Shown: in pieces, positions 55,698 through 64,000 of the stretch
Layout of the letters: each line of letters opens with the position of its first letter
Position numbering within the stretch: the stretch's first letter is position 1
DNA from: Pseudomonas chlororaphis subsp. piscium
GTDB lineage: Bacteria; Pseudomonadota; Gammaproteobacteria; Pseudomonadales; Pseudomonadaceae
NCBI RefSeq assembly: GCF_003850345.1
Contig: NZ_CP027707.1
Span: 1,488,001 to 1,552,000, forward strand
Length of the DNA stretch: 64,000 nucleotides
Reading direction: 5' to 3'
The notes under the pieces: generated by a model
Database searches by the model: none
The model's input: only the letters and a program-made list of their open reading frames with translations
What the model was told of the DNA's origin: nothing
Program-made: the position numbers and the translations under genes

Positions 55698-56597
55698 TCA
55701 AGAGCGTTTGAGCGGGGTATCGGATTGGCCTCGGGGCCCGCTGATTTCACGCTGGAACGCCGCTTGTGCCCGGGCGCAGGTGAGGATGCGGTAGCGCGTG
55801 CTGCGTGAGACGTTTTGGTCGCGAAAGCGCTGGTACACCGGCTGAAAGATGGTGCGGTCCAGGTTGGGTTGCGCAGCGTTCAGGTAGGCCTCGCAAAGCC
55901 GGTCGTAATCCTGCTGCGAGATGAAGCGCCGGAACCAGAAGCGGTAGAAGTAACCCAGCAGGAAACCCAGGCTGAAGTCGCGGTCGAGTACCGAGTGGGC
56001 GCAGCACTCGAAGTCGATCAGGCGCAGTTGGCCGTCGGCGGCGACCAGAATGTTTTTCGGGTGGGGGTCCATGTGCACGAAGTCGTCGTCGAGCATCTGG
56101 CCGAACAGCCGGAAGATCGCCGACAACAGGGTTTCGGCCTGCTCGGGATGGGCCAGCAGGTGGTCGTCGACACTGCAATGATCCGCCCAGAAACCCACCA
56201 GCAAGTACTCTTCGCGCAGGAACGGAAAGCGCCCCTTGTAGCCAAACGCCGAGACCTGGGGCGAGAGGGCGGATTTGCCCGACACCACCGACAGGTTGAT
56301 GAATTCATTGGTCAGGTCGTGCAGGCCGAAGCTGCGCTTGAGCCCGAGGAAGTTCTGCAGCTGCTTTTTCCAGTGAGTCAGGCGGTTGCGCTTGAGCACC
56401 CATTGGCGTTCGCCTTCGAGCAGGAAGACGCCCCGGGTGTCTTCCGGAATATCCAGCGTGGGGTATTGCTCGGGCTTGGCAAAAAAACGCCGTATCAGCC
56501 TGTCCAGTTCGTGCCGATGGGATGGATCGAAATGGAAGGTCACGCCATTGATCTGCTGCCGATGCAGCGTTCGGGTGAAGCTCCTGAGGTGAAGCAT
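55698..56597 (-). CDS. lipopolysaccharide kinase-like protein (InaA/WaaP-type)
   Basis: Kinase-fold protein of 299 residues. The catalytic loop is HMDPHPKNILV with the catalytic Asp and Asn, followed by LRLIDFECCA as the DFG-equivalent; an upstream QWVLKRNRL supplies the ATP-binding Lys. This pattern is that of InaA/WaaP/Kdo-kinase-like proteins. ATG at 56597 with AGGA upstream is chosen; the longer frame is not supported. It probably phosphorylates an LPS sugar or a related target. The gene is flanked by remnants on both sides. Confidence 0.85.
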   Translation of the reverse strand: MLHLRSFTRTLHRQQINGVTFHFDPSHRHELDRLIRRFFAKPEQYPTLDIPEDTRGVFLLEGERQWVLKRNRLTHWKKQLQNFLGLKRSFGLHDLTNEFINLSVVSGKSALSPQVSAFGYKGRFPFLREEYLLVGFWADHCSVDDHLLAHPEQAETLLSAIFRLFGQMLDDDFVHMDPHPKNILVAADGQLRLIDFECCAHSVLDRDFSLGFLLGYFYRFWFRRFISQQDYDRLCEAYLNAAQPNLDRTIFQPVYQRFRDQNVSRSTRYRILTCARAQAAFQREISGPRGQSDTPLKRS

Positions 56598-56819
56598 GTA
56601 GGGTTCCTGGCCTTGGATGGCGAACGAGGGGTGGCGCTGTGAGCCTGTGCTGATACGCGGGCCGAAAGGGCGCGCATCATAATTCATCGCAGGTCCTGGC
56701 GTTCACGAAATTCATCCGGGTTCTGCGGCCTTGTGTGCCCTGGCGATGGAAAAAAACATGCAACGATTTGTCCGGCCGCAGACCGTGTTGGTCGGGGCTG
56801 AGTCGGCTCGTGGAATACT
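56598..56819. other. non-coding gap upstream of the kinase gene
   Basis: About 220 bases with no supported gene. It should hold the kinase promoter on the minus strand; no REP or hairpin stands out. Confidence 0.5.
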
Positions 56820-57059
56820 TCAGTGCATAGCGTTCTGGCGGAACTGCCGTGGGCTGACGCCGGTCAGGGCCTTGAACTGGCGGCTGAAGGCGCTGTGGTC
56901 GGTGTAGCCGCATTGCAGGGCGACGTTGGTGATCGGCAGTTCGCCGAGCAGCAGGCGCGAGGCGTGTTCCAGGCGCACCTTATGGATCATCTGCCGTGGG
57001 GTGAGGTGGAGGATGCGTGTGCAGTAGCGCTCCAGCTGGGCGATGGACAGGTCGGCGAT
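56820..57059 (-). pseudogene. truncated copy of the AraC regulator C-terminus
   Basis: This 240-base segment encodes the last 80 residues of the AraC protein at 58619 (ADLSIAQLERYC... to the stop), with about a dozen base differences. It keeps the frame and stop but has no start, PAS part or first helix-turn-helix segment, so it cannot be functional alone. Upstream it is joined to the 50-base end of the remnant at 55435. It is a partial duplication. Confidence 0.9.
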
Positions 57060-57109
57060 CAGCGTCACCTCGATCTCCCGTTTGAGATACCCAGTACCTG
57101 GCACCGAGT
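57060..57109. repeat. second copy of the 50-base remnant end
   Basis: CAGCGTCACCTCGATCTCCC and the following GTTTGAGATACCCAGTACC repeat the sequence at 55435-55484 with a few changes and one base missing. The junction with the AraC fragment is directly at 57059/57060. Confidence 0.75.
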
Positions 57110-57133
57110 CGGACCGAGGGCGCGCGCGCAGCC

Positions 57134-58375
57134 TCAGGTATTGACCAACCAGCGAGCCTGGCGACTGCTGCGCCAGTTGAAACTGCTCAGTGCCAGCAAG
57201 AGTAAGAGTATCGAGTAGATGGCGTAGGTCCCGAGCTTATCGTAGGCCCAACCCGCCAGCAGAATGCCAACGAGTCCGGCAAAGCGGCTGATGAAGTCGA
57301 TCGAGCCATACCAGCTGCCAATGATTTCCTTGGGCACGGTGAGCTGGATGGCACTGGCCGTGGTACGAAAATACAGCGTGGTACCGAACTGGAATACGAA
57401 CATGCCGGTGCCCGCGAGCCAGATGTTGCCGCGCAGGCATAGCGTGATGCAGACCCCCGAGATCATGATCAGGTGGGACAGCAATATCGTGCCCGGCACC
57501 CGGGAGGCCTGGCCACTGGCGCGCAAGGCGAGTCCGCCGGCTATGGCACCTGCTGCTCCAACGGAGAACAGGTAGCCGGTCTGTGCCTCGGAAAACCCAT
57601 GAAAGCCCCGCAGCAGGGGGACCCACAGGAGCGCCAGCACGCTGACCACCAGCAGGCAGGTGGCATAGGAGGCGAGGAAATACCGCCAGCGTGGAGCGCG
57701 CAACAGATCGACAGTGGCTCTTGACGCGCCGGTGACACTTTCCTGGAAGCGTTGGGCAAACGACATGCTGCAGATATCGAGGGTCGAGGTCTTCTCATTC
57801 AAGGCGCTCAGGCTGATCGTCAAGGCGAGCGCCGCCAGCATGAAGGCAATGGAGGCCAGCAGTGAGATCGACAAGCCGAAGCTGAAGATGACCAGGGCGC
57901 CGATGACCGGCCCCAGGGTCCTGGCGACGCCATTGAAGGTGGCGAGCAGGCCGTTGATTCTGGGGATGTTGTCAGCGGTGAAAAGGAAAGGGATCAAGGC
58001 AAACATGATCAGCCGTGAGTACTGATGGATCAGGTCGACGAAGAAGGCAAAAAACCACACCCACTCCACGGAGCTGTCGTAGATCCTGAGGACAAAAACG
58101 GCCAGGGCAAACACCGCAATGTTGACCAGTTGCGTGGCAATGAACAGTTTCCATTTGTTGAAACGATCGATAAAACCCGCGCCTAGCAGGGTCACCAGTA
58201 TTTCAGCGCTATAGCCGACGGCGTAGGTGGTGGTAACGGCGAGCGTCGTTCCGCTGATGGAGTAGGCGAGGTTGGCGAATACCAGGTCGTAGATGGCTTC
58301 GGAAAGTATGAGTAACACCCCCAAAGCCACAAAGGACCACACGGACCGCGCTGTTGAACTGAAGGAGGTGGGCAC
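57134..58375 (-). CDS. MFS transporter
   Basis: Major facilitator of 413 residues with twelve predicted helices, starting at a GTG codon (MPTSFSSTARSVWSFVALGV). GAGFIDRFNKWKLFIA is a loop 2-3-like motif and the second half has SHLIMISGVCITLCLRGN. The closest types are uncharacterised MFS exporters. It is flanked by an AraC fragment on one side and the intact AraC gene on the other, so it may have been placed there by the same rearrangement. Substrate unknown. Confidence 0.85.
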   Translation of the reverse strand: MPTSFSSTARSVWSFVALGVLLILSEAIYDLVFANLAYSISGTTLAVTTTYAVGYSAEILVTLLGAGFIDRFNKWKLFIATQLVNIAVFALAVFVLRIYDSSVEWVWFFAFFVDLIHQYSRLIMFALIPFLFTADNIPRINGLLATFNGVARTLGPVIGALVIFSFGLSISLLASIAFMLAALALTISLSALNEKTSTLDICSMSFAQRFQESVTGASRATVDLLRAPRWRYFLASYATCLLVVSVLALLWVPLLRGFHGFSEAQTGYLFSVGAAGAIAGGLALRASGQASRVPGTILLSHLIMISGVCITLCLRGNIWLAGTGMFVFQFGTTLYFRTTASAIQLTVPKEIIGSWYGSIDFISRFAGLVGILLAGWAYDKLGTYAIYSILLLLLALSSFNWRSSRQARWLVNT

Positions 58376-58546
58376 AGAAATTTAATCCGTTAAATTTTCT
58401 ATCACGGGGCCAGGGCGTCGATGTGGGCGGGCAGGCGCGGCTGGGCTGTTCAACGTTTCCGGGGTGTTTTTCTCGTTGCCATCTTATGCCGTGCGGGGGC
58501 ATGAAAAATAGCGGAGTCATGGGGCCGATATGGAACATTAGGTTAT

Positions 58547-58566
58547 GAGCCAGGGGCTTCTGGCTC
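58547..58566. other. stem-loop between the MFS gene and the AraC gene
   Basis: GAGCCAG and CTGGCTC around a 6-base loop, 53 bases after the AraC stop on the minus strand. No T-run follows, so termination is only possible. Confidence 0.4.
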
Positions 58567-58618
58567 TAACGGGATGCTCTTTTATCCAGTGCCTGGCCCC
58601 AGGAAAAGTGGGCCCAGG

Positions 58619-59398
58619 TCAGTGCGCGGCGTTCTGCCGAAACTGCCGTGGGCTGACGCCGGTCAGGGCCTTGAACTGGCGGCTAAAGGCGCTGTGGTCG
58701 GTGTAGCCGCATTGCAGGGCGACGTCGGTGATCGGCAGTTCGCCGAGCAGCAGGCGCGAGGCGTGTTCCAGGCGCACCTTGTGGATCATCTGCCGTGGGG
58801 TGAGGTGGAAGATGCGTTTGCAGTAGCGCTCCAACTGGGCGATGGAGAGGTCGGCGATGTGGGTCAGGTCGTCGAGGCGAATGGCTTCGTTGTAGTGCTC
58901 GCGGATATGCCGGTCCACCGCGGCCAGGCGTTCGTAGGCCGGGTGCGCGTCGCGGGCGGCCTGCAGGTCGAGGGAGATGCCGGCCATGCCGATGATCCGC
59001 CCGTCGCGCCCGTGCAGCGGCAGCTTGTGGGTCAGGCACCAGCCGGGTTCGCGGCTGCCGTACAGGTGCAGTTCCAGTTGGCCCTTGATGGTGATGCCCT
59101 GGCGCAGCACGCGCTGGTCCTGCTCGGTATAGACCGGGCCGAGCACGGCGGGAAACACCTCGGCCGAGGTCTTGCCCAGCAGCGGCGTGACGTTCTTGAA
59201 ACCGCAGCGCTGGGCCAGGGTCAGGTTGGCGGTGAGGTAGCGGGCTTGCAGGTCCTTGATGAAAAACACCGCGTTGGGCAGGGTGTCGAGCAGCGGGATC
59301 ACCAGGGCCATGCTGCCCAGCAGGTCGTGAATGTCCTCGGGCGCCTGGCTGGCGATGGCTTCGGGCAGGCGGTGCAGCTGAGCGGTGTCGATCATCAA
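58619..59398 (-). CDS. AraC-family regulator with PAS domain, hydroxyproline cluster regulator (LhpR-like)
   Basis: Regulator of 259 residues. A PAS domain (about 30-140, LLDTLPNAVFFIKDLQARYL) precedes a C-terminal AraC double helix-turn-helix (about 165-255, including CGYTDHSAFSRQFKALTG). It lies 109 bases after the hydroxyproline dehydrogenase operon on the same strand, so it is likely its activator, responding to hydroxyproline or an intermediate. P. aeruginosa has an LhpR in this role. A partial copy of its 3' end is at 56820. Confidence 0.85.
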   Translation of the reverse strand: MMIDTAQLHRLPEAIASQAPEDIHDLLGSMALVIPLLDTLPNAVFFIKDLQARYLTANLTLAQRCGFKNVTPLLGKTSAEVFPAVLGPVYTEQDQRVLRQGITIKGQLELHLYGSREPGWCLTHKLPLHGRDGRIIGMAGISLDLQAARDAHPAYERLAAVDRHIREHYNEAIRLDDLTHIADLSIAQLERYCKRIFHLTPRQMIHKVRLEHASRLLLGELPITDVALQCGYTDHSAFSRQFKALTGVSPRQFRQNAAH

Positions 59399-59507
59399 GG
59401 GCTGCTCTTGTTAGGGGGCGGGGCGCGCCCCGCGACTTTGGGTCTACTGGCTCATCCTTGAATTCCGCGGCGCCATTGGCGGGCGGCCAGCGGCAACGGT
59501 CTGCTCT

Positions 59508-60773
59508 TCACTTCACGCCGGGCGTCGATGATTCCATCAGCAAGGTCTCGATCCGCGCCGGCACCAGGGGCGCTCGTGGTGTCGGCGCGGCCCAGCCGAA
59601 CAGGGCCTGTGCCGCCGTGGCGCAGACCCGCCCCTGGCAGGCGCCCATGCCGCAGCGGCTGTGCAGTTTGGCCTCGCTCCAGCCCGCTTCGCCAGCCACG
59701 GCGGCGTAAGGCACATCCTCGCAGCGGCACAGCAGCGTATCAGGTCGTGCCAGGCACAGAAGCGCGGGTTGCAGAGCGAAGGTTTCACTCACTCGCTCGG
59801 CGAACGCCTGCCAATGGGCCCGACGCTGGATCAGCGCGGTGGCCTCCTGGGTCTGCCCGCTGGCGGCCAGCCCGGCGATCTCGCCTTCGACCCTCGCCAG
59901 TTCGCTGCCGCCGACCCCGGTGCATTCGCCGGCCGCGTAGACCTGAGCCAGGCTGGTGCCCTGGTAACGGTCTACCGCGATGGCATTGGCCTGTAGCTGG
60001 CAACCGAGATGGCTAGCCAGGGTGGTGTTGGGCACCAGGCCGAAACCGCAGGCGAGACGTTCGCAGGGTATTTCCCGAACCTGCTCGCCCTGCTGGATAC
60101 GCACCGCTTCCAGGCGATCGTCGCCCAGGGCTTCGAGCACATGGGCGTTGTAGCGATAGGCTGTGGTGGCCAGCCCGGCGGCCTGGCCGAGCTTGGCCGG
60201 CCAGCGCCAGAGCCCGGCGGTGAATGTCGCCAGTGCGGCCAATGGGGCTTGTTCCAGGACCGCCTCGACCCGGGCACCGGCCTGGCGGGCGGTGGCGGCG
60301 CTGGCCAGCAGCAACGGCCCGCTACCGGCGATGACCACCCGCTCGCCAGCCACCGCCAGGCCGTTTTTCAGCAGGGCCTGTAAGGCCCCTGCGCCGGTCA
60401 CTCCGGGCAAGGTCCAGCCGGGGAAGGGCAGCAGCAGTTCGCGGGCGCCGCAGCACAGAATCAGGCTCTGGTACTGGACGAGCAAAGCCTGCTCGGCATT
60501 TTCCAGGAGCAGGGCATTGGCGCCGGCGCCGGCCACCACCCGGGTGCCCGGCAGGTAGCGCAGCCGCGGATGCTCCAGCACTTGCAAGGCTTCGCGGGCG
60601 ATACCGGGGAGCGCGACGCCTGGCCCATTGCGCCAGATCTGACCGCCGGGGCGCGGGTTGTCGTCGAGCAGGACGATGGAGAGCTCGCTGCGGCTTGCCG
60701 CCCGGGCCGCAGCGAGGCCCGCCGGGCCACTGCCGACGATAAGGATGTCGCAGGTCAGGCGCTGTTGGTTCAT
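59508..60773 (-). CDS. D-hydroxyproline dehydrogenase alpha subunit, FAD/NAD-type with [2Fe-2S]
   Basis: FAD-dependent subunit of 421 residues. The N-terminal GSGPAGLAAARAA (about 15-27) binds FAD and AGSGPLLLASAATARQAG a second nucleotide. The C-terminal Cys cluster (LCRCEDVPY and CGMGACQGRVC) is a BFD-like iron-sulfur site, as in HcnB or octopine-oxidase-like subunits. Start ATG at 60773 overlaps the ferredoxin-like gene stop. Together with the next two genes it would oxidise cis-4-hydroxy-D-proline. Confidence 0.87.
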   Translation of the reverse strand: MNQQRLTCDILIVGSGPAGLAAARAASRSELSIVLLDDNPRPGGQIWRNGPGVALPGIAREALQVLEHPRLRYLPGTRVVAGAGANALLLENAEQALLVQYQSLILCCGARELLLPFPGWTLPGVTGAGALQALLKNGLAVAGERVVIAGSGPLLLASAATARQAGARVEAVLEQAPLAALATFTAGLWRWPAKLGQAAGLATTAYRYNAHVLEALGDDRLEAVRIQQGEQVREIPCERLACGFGLVPNTTLASHLGCQLQANAIAVDRYQGTSLAQVYAAGECTGVGGSELARVEGEIAGLAASGQTQEATALIQRRAHWQAFAERVSETFALQPALLCLARPDTLLCRCEDVPYAAVAGEAGWSEAKLHSRCGMGACQGRVCATAAQALFGWAAPTPRAPLVPARIETLLMESSTPGVK

Positions 60774-61003
60774 GGCGTGCGCTCCACATGCATGCCTTCG
60801 CGGCACAGGGTCTGGCAGGCCAACTGGCGCCGGCCGTCGATGGTCATGCGGCATTCCTGGCAGATGCCCATGCCGCAGAAGGGCGCCCGGGGCTGGCCGG
60901 TGCAGGAGGTTCGGGTACGAGGGTCGCCGCTGCCGGCGATGGCGGCGGCGACGCTCAGGCCATCGCCCACGGTCAGCGCCTGACGGTCCAGGTAAATGAT
61001 CAT
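60770..61003 (-). CDS. D-hydroxyproline dehydrogenase gamma subunit, (2Fe-2S)-binding
   Basis: Small ferredoxin-like subunit of 77 residues. FCGMGICQECRMTIDG and ACQTLCREG bring the Cys ligands of a plant-type [2Fe-2S] cluster. Family homologues are HcnA-like subunits that pass electrons between the FAD subunits. It overlaps both neighbours by four bases (ATGA), strong evidence for one complex. Confidence 0.88.
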   Translation of the reverse strand: MIIYLDRQALTVGDGLSVAAAIAGSGDPRTRTSCTGQPRAPFCGMGICQECRMTIDGRRQLACQTLCREGMHVERTP

Positions 61004-62133
61004 GGGGCGCCTCCAGTCAGGGTGGTGGTCAGCTCGGCGAAGCGTTCGGGGCGATAGGCCTGGGCGTCGATATCCGGCCGTTCGCCGAGCATCAGATGGG
61101 CCAGCAGACGGCCGCTGCCGGGGGCGGTGGTGACGCCCAGGCCTTCATGACCGACCGCCAGCCACAGGCCTTTGTATCGTGGATGTTCGCCAAGGATCGG
61201 CAGGCCATCCGGGGTGGCGGCGCGAAAGCCGGTCCAGGCGCGGATGCCGTTCAGTTGCGCCAGCCCCGGCAGATAGGCCACGGCCCGTTGCAGCATCGGT
61301 GTCAGCACCTCGGGCTCGATGGCCGGGTCGAGAGTGTCGAACTGTCGGGACGAGCCGATCAGCAATTGCCCGGTCGGCCGTGGCTGCACATTGAACGCCA
61401 CCGAGGTGCCGTTGCTGGCGTGGGCGCTGGCGGCGTAGCCCAGCTCCACCAGTTGGTGGGACACCTGTTGCGGGTAACGATCGGTGATCAGCAGATGGCC
61501 TTTCTTCGGCCGCAGCGGCAATTGCGGCAGCAGGCTCCGCGCCGCCAGACCGTTGGCCAGCACCAGGTACTCGGCACGCAGCACGCGTCCGTCATCCAGC
61601 TCCACGCGCTGGGCGGCGATGGCGCTGACCCTGGCCCGCTCGCAGCTGATCCCCGGTGTGTTGTGCAACAGCCAATGGGCCGTGGCCGGGGCGTAGAGGA
61701 TGCCGTCGCCGGGGATCTTCAGGGCGCCGCCAAGACCTTTGCGCAACATGGGTTCGAGCTCGGCCAGGGTTGTACTGTCGAGCAATTCTCCCGTCACCCC
61801 GTGTCGGGCCAGGGTCGCCTGCTTGGCCCGGGCCAGGTCCATTTCCGTCGGGTCCGCGGCCAGCCACAGGGTGCCGCAATTGCGGTAGGCACAGGCGGCC
61901 GGCAGGTGCGCGCGCAGTTGGTTCCACAGGCCGATGGAGTAGCGGCTCAGCGCCAGTTCGGCGGGGTTGTCGTCCATCGCCACCAGGTGGCCCATGCCCG
62001 CGCCGGTGGCGCCGCCGCTGGCGTTGTCGAGCACCCGCACCCGCAGGCCACGGCGAGCCATTTCGTGGGCACAGGCGGCTCCGACTATGCCGCCGCCAAT
62101 CACCAGTACATCGGCTTCGGCCGGCTCGCTCAC
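61000..62133 (-). CDS. D-hydroxyproline dehydrogenase beta subunit, DadA-like FAD oxidoreductase
   Basis: Catalytic D-amino-acid-oxidising subunit of 377 residues. [21 protein letters not shown] is the FAD loop (given in parts) and [21 protein letters not shown] the typical C-terminal block. It oxidises the D-epimer of hydroxyproline to pyrroline-4-hydroxy-2-carboxylate. It overlaps the epimerase gene by four bases. The family is the same as D-amino acid dehydrogenase DadA, but context sets the substrate. Confidence 0.88.
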   Translation of the reverse strand: MSEPAEADVLVIGGGIVGAACAHEMARRGLRVRVLDNASGGATGAGMGHLVAMDDNPAELALSRYSIGLWNQLRAHLPAACAYRNCGTLWLAADPTEMDLARAKQATLARHGVTGELLDSTTLAELEPMLRKGLGGALKIPGDGILYAPATAHWLLHNTPGISCERARVSAIAAQRVELDDGRVLRAEYLVLANGLAARSLLPQLPLRPKKGHLLITDRYPQQVSHQLVELGYAASAHASNGTSVAFNVQPRPTGQLLIGSSRQFDTLDPAIEPEVLTPMLQRAVAYLPGLAQLNGIRAWTGFRAATPDGLPILGEHPRYKGLWLAVGHEGLGVTTAPGSGRLLAHLMLGERPDIDAQAYRPERFAELTTTLTGGAP

Positions 62134-63062
62134 GAGAGGATGCCCCAGCCGAAAGGATCGCTGTCTTCGATCAGCAAGGTGGCTTCGGCGCTGATATGGG
62201 CGGTGCCGCGAATGGTCGGGATAACCTGCTCGCCCACCTGCTCATAGCTGGCGCTGAACTGGCTGCCGATCACGCTGGCCTGACGCCAAACCGCCCCGGG
62301 CGCCAGCTTGCCATCGGCGGCCAGGCAGGCCAGCTTGGCGCTGGTGCCGGTGCCGCAGGGGGAGCGGTCGTAGGCCTTGCCAGGGCACAACACGAAGTTG
62401 CGGCTGTCAGCATTCTCGTCGTCGGCGAACAGCTCGATATGGTCGATCACGCCACCGTCGGCACCGCTGATACCGGCGGCCTCCAGGGCTTCGCGCACAG
62501 CCCAGGTGTAGTGGGTCAGGGCTTCGACGTTGTCCAGGGCGATGCGCTGGCCATGCTCGCTGATCAGGAAGAACCAGTTGCCGCCCCAGGCGATATCGCC
62601 GCGGACGGTGCCGTGGTTGGGCAGCTGCAGCTCGACGGCGCTGCGGTAACGGTAGGCCGGCACGTTATGCACGCTGACCGAGAGGTCGTCGTGCAGGGTG
62701 GCGCTGACGGTGCCCACCGGGGTTTCGATGCGGTGCACGCCGGGTGCGATGCGGCCCAGGTGATGCAGCGAACGCACCAGGCCGATGGTGCCGTGGCCAC
62801 ACATGCCCAGGTAACCGCTGTTGTTGAAGAAGATCACCCCGGCACAGGCATCCGCCGCCTGGGGTTCGCACAGCAGGGCCCCCACCAGCACGTCGCTGCC
62901 CCGCGGTTCCAGCACGCAGGCTGTGCGCCAGCGATCGTGATGCTCTTGGAGGATCGCCAGCCGTTCGGCCATCGAGCCGCTGCCCAGATCGGGAAAGCCG
63001 TCGACAACCAGGCGAGTCGGCTCGCCCCCTGTATGTGAATCGATGACGGTTATTTTTTTCAT
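62130..63062 (-). CDS. lhpA: 4-hydroxyproline 2-epimerase
   Basis: Proline-racemase-family enzyme of 310 residues that converts trans-4-hydroxy-L-proline to cis-4-hydroxy-D-proline. The two catalytic Cys are both present, in MCGHGTIG (about residue 88) and [10 protein letters not shown] (about residue 236). Both being Cys separates it from the Thr-containing trans-3-hydroxyproline dehydratases. The ATG at 63062 follows AGGTGA. It is the first gene of the minus-strand operon. Alternative name hypE. Confidence 0.94.
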   Translation of the reverse strand: MKKITVIDSHTGGEPTRLVVDGFPDLGSGSMAERLAILQEHHDRWRTACVLEPRGSDVLVGALLCEPQAADACAGVIFFNNSGYLGMCGHGTIGLVRSLHHLGRIAPGVHRIETPVGTVSATLHDDLSVSVHNVPAYRYRSAVELQLPNHGTVRGDIAWGGNWFFLISEHGQRIALDNVEALTHYTWAVREALEAAGISGADGGVIDHIELFADDENADSRNFVLCPGKAYDRSPCGTGTSAKLACLAADGKLAPGAVWRQASVIGSQFSASYEQVGEQVIPTIRGTAHISAEATLLIEDSDPFGWGILS

Positions 63063-63547
63063 GGCATCACCTGACGGAAAAGGCCTACAGATTGGCTCGG
63101 GAAAGGGCCGTATCGCTTGTGGGTTTTCTCTGCGGCGGATGACGAAATCGGCACAGCGCCAATTTTGTAGCCGCTGCCGAGGCACGAGGCTGCGATCGGC
63201 TGCGCAGCAGTCGTAAACCCGGCAACTCGGTTTGTCAGAGAGACCGAGGACACAGGGCTGGCGGCCGCTTCGTCGGAATGCCGCCCAACCCGATCGCAGC
63301 CTCGTACCTCGGCAGCGGCTACAGGTGTGCGGTGCGGCTGCTGGCGCAGGGGATTTCAGGCGGGTCGAAGGAGGGTAGTGCGCAGGCGCAATGGACAGAA
63401 AAGGTCCGTGGGCGATTGGGCAAATGTGCCGATTTCGTCTTGCTTAGACGGGAAAAGTCTCAAGCTGCGAGGCGGCGAAAGGCGGAATCTGTTTTTCGTT
63501 TCCAACGCCTGTCGGCCCCGACCGACTCAACTAACAAGGACAAGACC
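63063..63547. promoter_or_regulatory. divergent control region between the epimerase operon and the deaminase gene
   Basis: About 485 bases with a REP pair at 63166-63324 and promoters on each side. Nothing codes here. The AraC regulator is expected to bind one or both sides; no clear repeated site could be picked by eye. Confidence 0.6.
63166..63324. repeat. paired REP element of the GTAGCCGCTGCCG family
   Basis: TGTAGCCGCTGCCGAGGCAC and the inverted CCTCGGCAGCGGCTACAG, separated by about 120 bases with a further inner pairing (GATCGGCTGCG / CCGATCGCAGC). Confidence 0.85.
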
Positions 63548-64000
63548 ATGAGCCGTAAAGCCATCCACTGGAGCGGTGTGTTCCCTGCTGTCAGCACCCA
63601 GTTCAAAGCTGACTTTTCCCTGGACCTGGACGCCACCCACAGCGTCATGCGCAACCTGGTGGCCGACGGTGTGTCGGGCCTGGTGGTGTGTGGCACCGTG
63701 GGCGAAAACACCTCGCTGAGCACCGCGGAAAAACTCTCGGTGATCGAGGTCGCCAAGGACGCCGCCGGCGGTCGTGTACCGGTGATCGCCGGGATCGCCG
63801 AGTTCACCACCGAGTTCGCCCGCAACACCGTGCGCGAAGCGGCCAAGGTCGGGGTCGACGGGGTGATGGTGATGCCGGCCCTGGTGTATTCGGCCAAGTC
63901 CCATGAAACCGCCGCGCACTTTCGCAGCATCGCCACCGGCACCGACCTGCCGGTGATGGTCTACAACAACCCGCCGATCTACAAAAACGACGTCACCCCG
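63548..64000 (+). CDS. lhpC: pyrroline-4-hydroxy-2-carboxylate deaminase (DapA family), 3' partial
   Basis: DapA-superfamily enzyme expected to deaminate the dehydrogenase product to alpha-ketoglutarate semialdehyde. The 151 codons seen include VCGTVGENTSLS (GTTGE-like block), EFARNTVREAAKVGVDGVMV and VMVYNNPP with the catalytic Tyr. The Schiff-base Lys lies beyond the window. AAGGACAAGACC precedes the ATG. Its place, divergent to the epimerase-dehydrogenase operon, gives the function; on sequence alone a generic DapA would be possible. Confidence 0.88.
   Translation, partial: MSRKAIHWSGVFPAVSTQFKADFSLDLDATHSVMRNLVADGVSGLVVCGTVGENTSLSTAEKLSVIEVAKDAAGGRVPVIAGIAEFTTEFARNTVREAAKVGVDGVMVMPALVYSAKSHETAAHFRSIATGTDLPVMVYNNPPIYKNDVTP

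Overview
The window is chromosomal DNA from a Pseudomonas, most likely of the P. fluorescens / P. chlororaphis / P. protegens group. The support is high GC with strong GC3 bias, Pseudomonas-type REP elements in at least a dozen intergenic gaps, a TtgABC/EmhABC-type RND pump next to the pca genes and a BenF/OprD-type porin (an order I recall from P. putida), XenB, ornithine-lipid olsBA, chromosomal fosA and a hydroxyproline catabolic cluster. Species assignment is inference. I see no rRNA, tRNA, CRISPR array, intact insertion sequence or prophage.

Layout. 1-6246 (+): protocatechuate branch of the beta-ketoadipate pathway, pcaF(partial)-pcaH-pcaG-pcaT-pcaB-pcaD-pcaC, followed by a convergent OprD-family porin (6455-7720). 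8020-14681: ttgC-ttgB-ttgA (minus) with divergent ttgR and a recognisable operator between them. 14844-22999: DMT transporter, xenB, an MFS exporter, an ArsR regulator with repeated TATATCG-type sites, acpH, the olsB-olsA ornithine-lipid operon, an acyl-CoA-dehydrogenase-like protein and a serine hydrolase. 23538-28447: a probable catabolic unit (M20 amidohydrolase, MHS transporter, amidase, IclR regulator) with a perfect palindrome upstream. 28687-39005: YceI, phospholipase D-type enzyme, GH3 beta-glucosidase, a LemA/TPM/TPM group, a methyltransferase, a DMT transporter, a DJ-1/PfpI protein and a ribbon-helix-helix protein. 39186-43374 (minus): an iron cell-surface-signalling unit (ECF sigma, FecR, STN-type TonB receptor) with a Fur-box-like sequence. 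44155-46557: DapA-like and class II aldolase-like genes opposite an XRE-cupin regulator with a TGACAC palindrome. 46668-54113: DUF4917 (SIR2-like) protein, iron alcohol dehydrogenase, TetR with paired operators and an SDR remnant, an epimerase-like protein, fosA, a LysE exporter, a PAS-GAF-GGDEF protein and a DUF4142 protein.

54114-58618 is the most plastic stretch. It holds an AT-richer solo HsdR-N-type nuclease gene, a frameshifted unidentified remnant, an InaA/WaaP-type kinase, a truncated 95%-identical copy of the 3' end of the downstream AraC gene, and an MFS gene between the two AraC copies. 58619-64000 is the trans-4-hydroxy-L-proline catabolic locus: AraC regulator, three-subunit hydroxyproline dehydrogenase, 4-hydroxyproline epimerase and, divergently, the start of the pyrroline-hydroxycarboxylate deaminase, cut by the window end.

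The best candidates for something undescribed are the solo PD-(D/E)xK nuclease with its scarred neighbourhood and the stand-alone DUF4917 SIR2-like protein. Neither sits in a recognisable multi-gene defence system, so both are leads, not claims.
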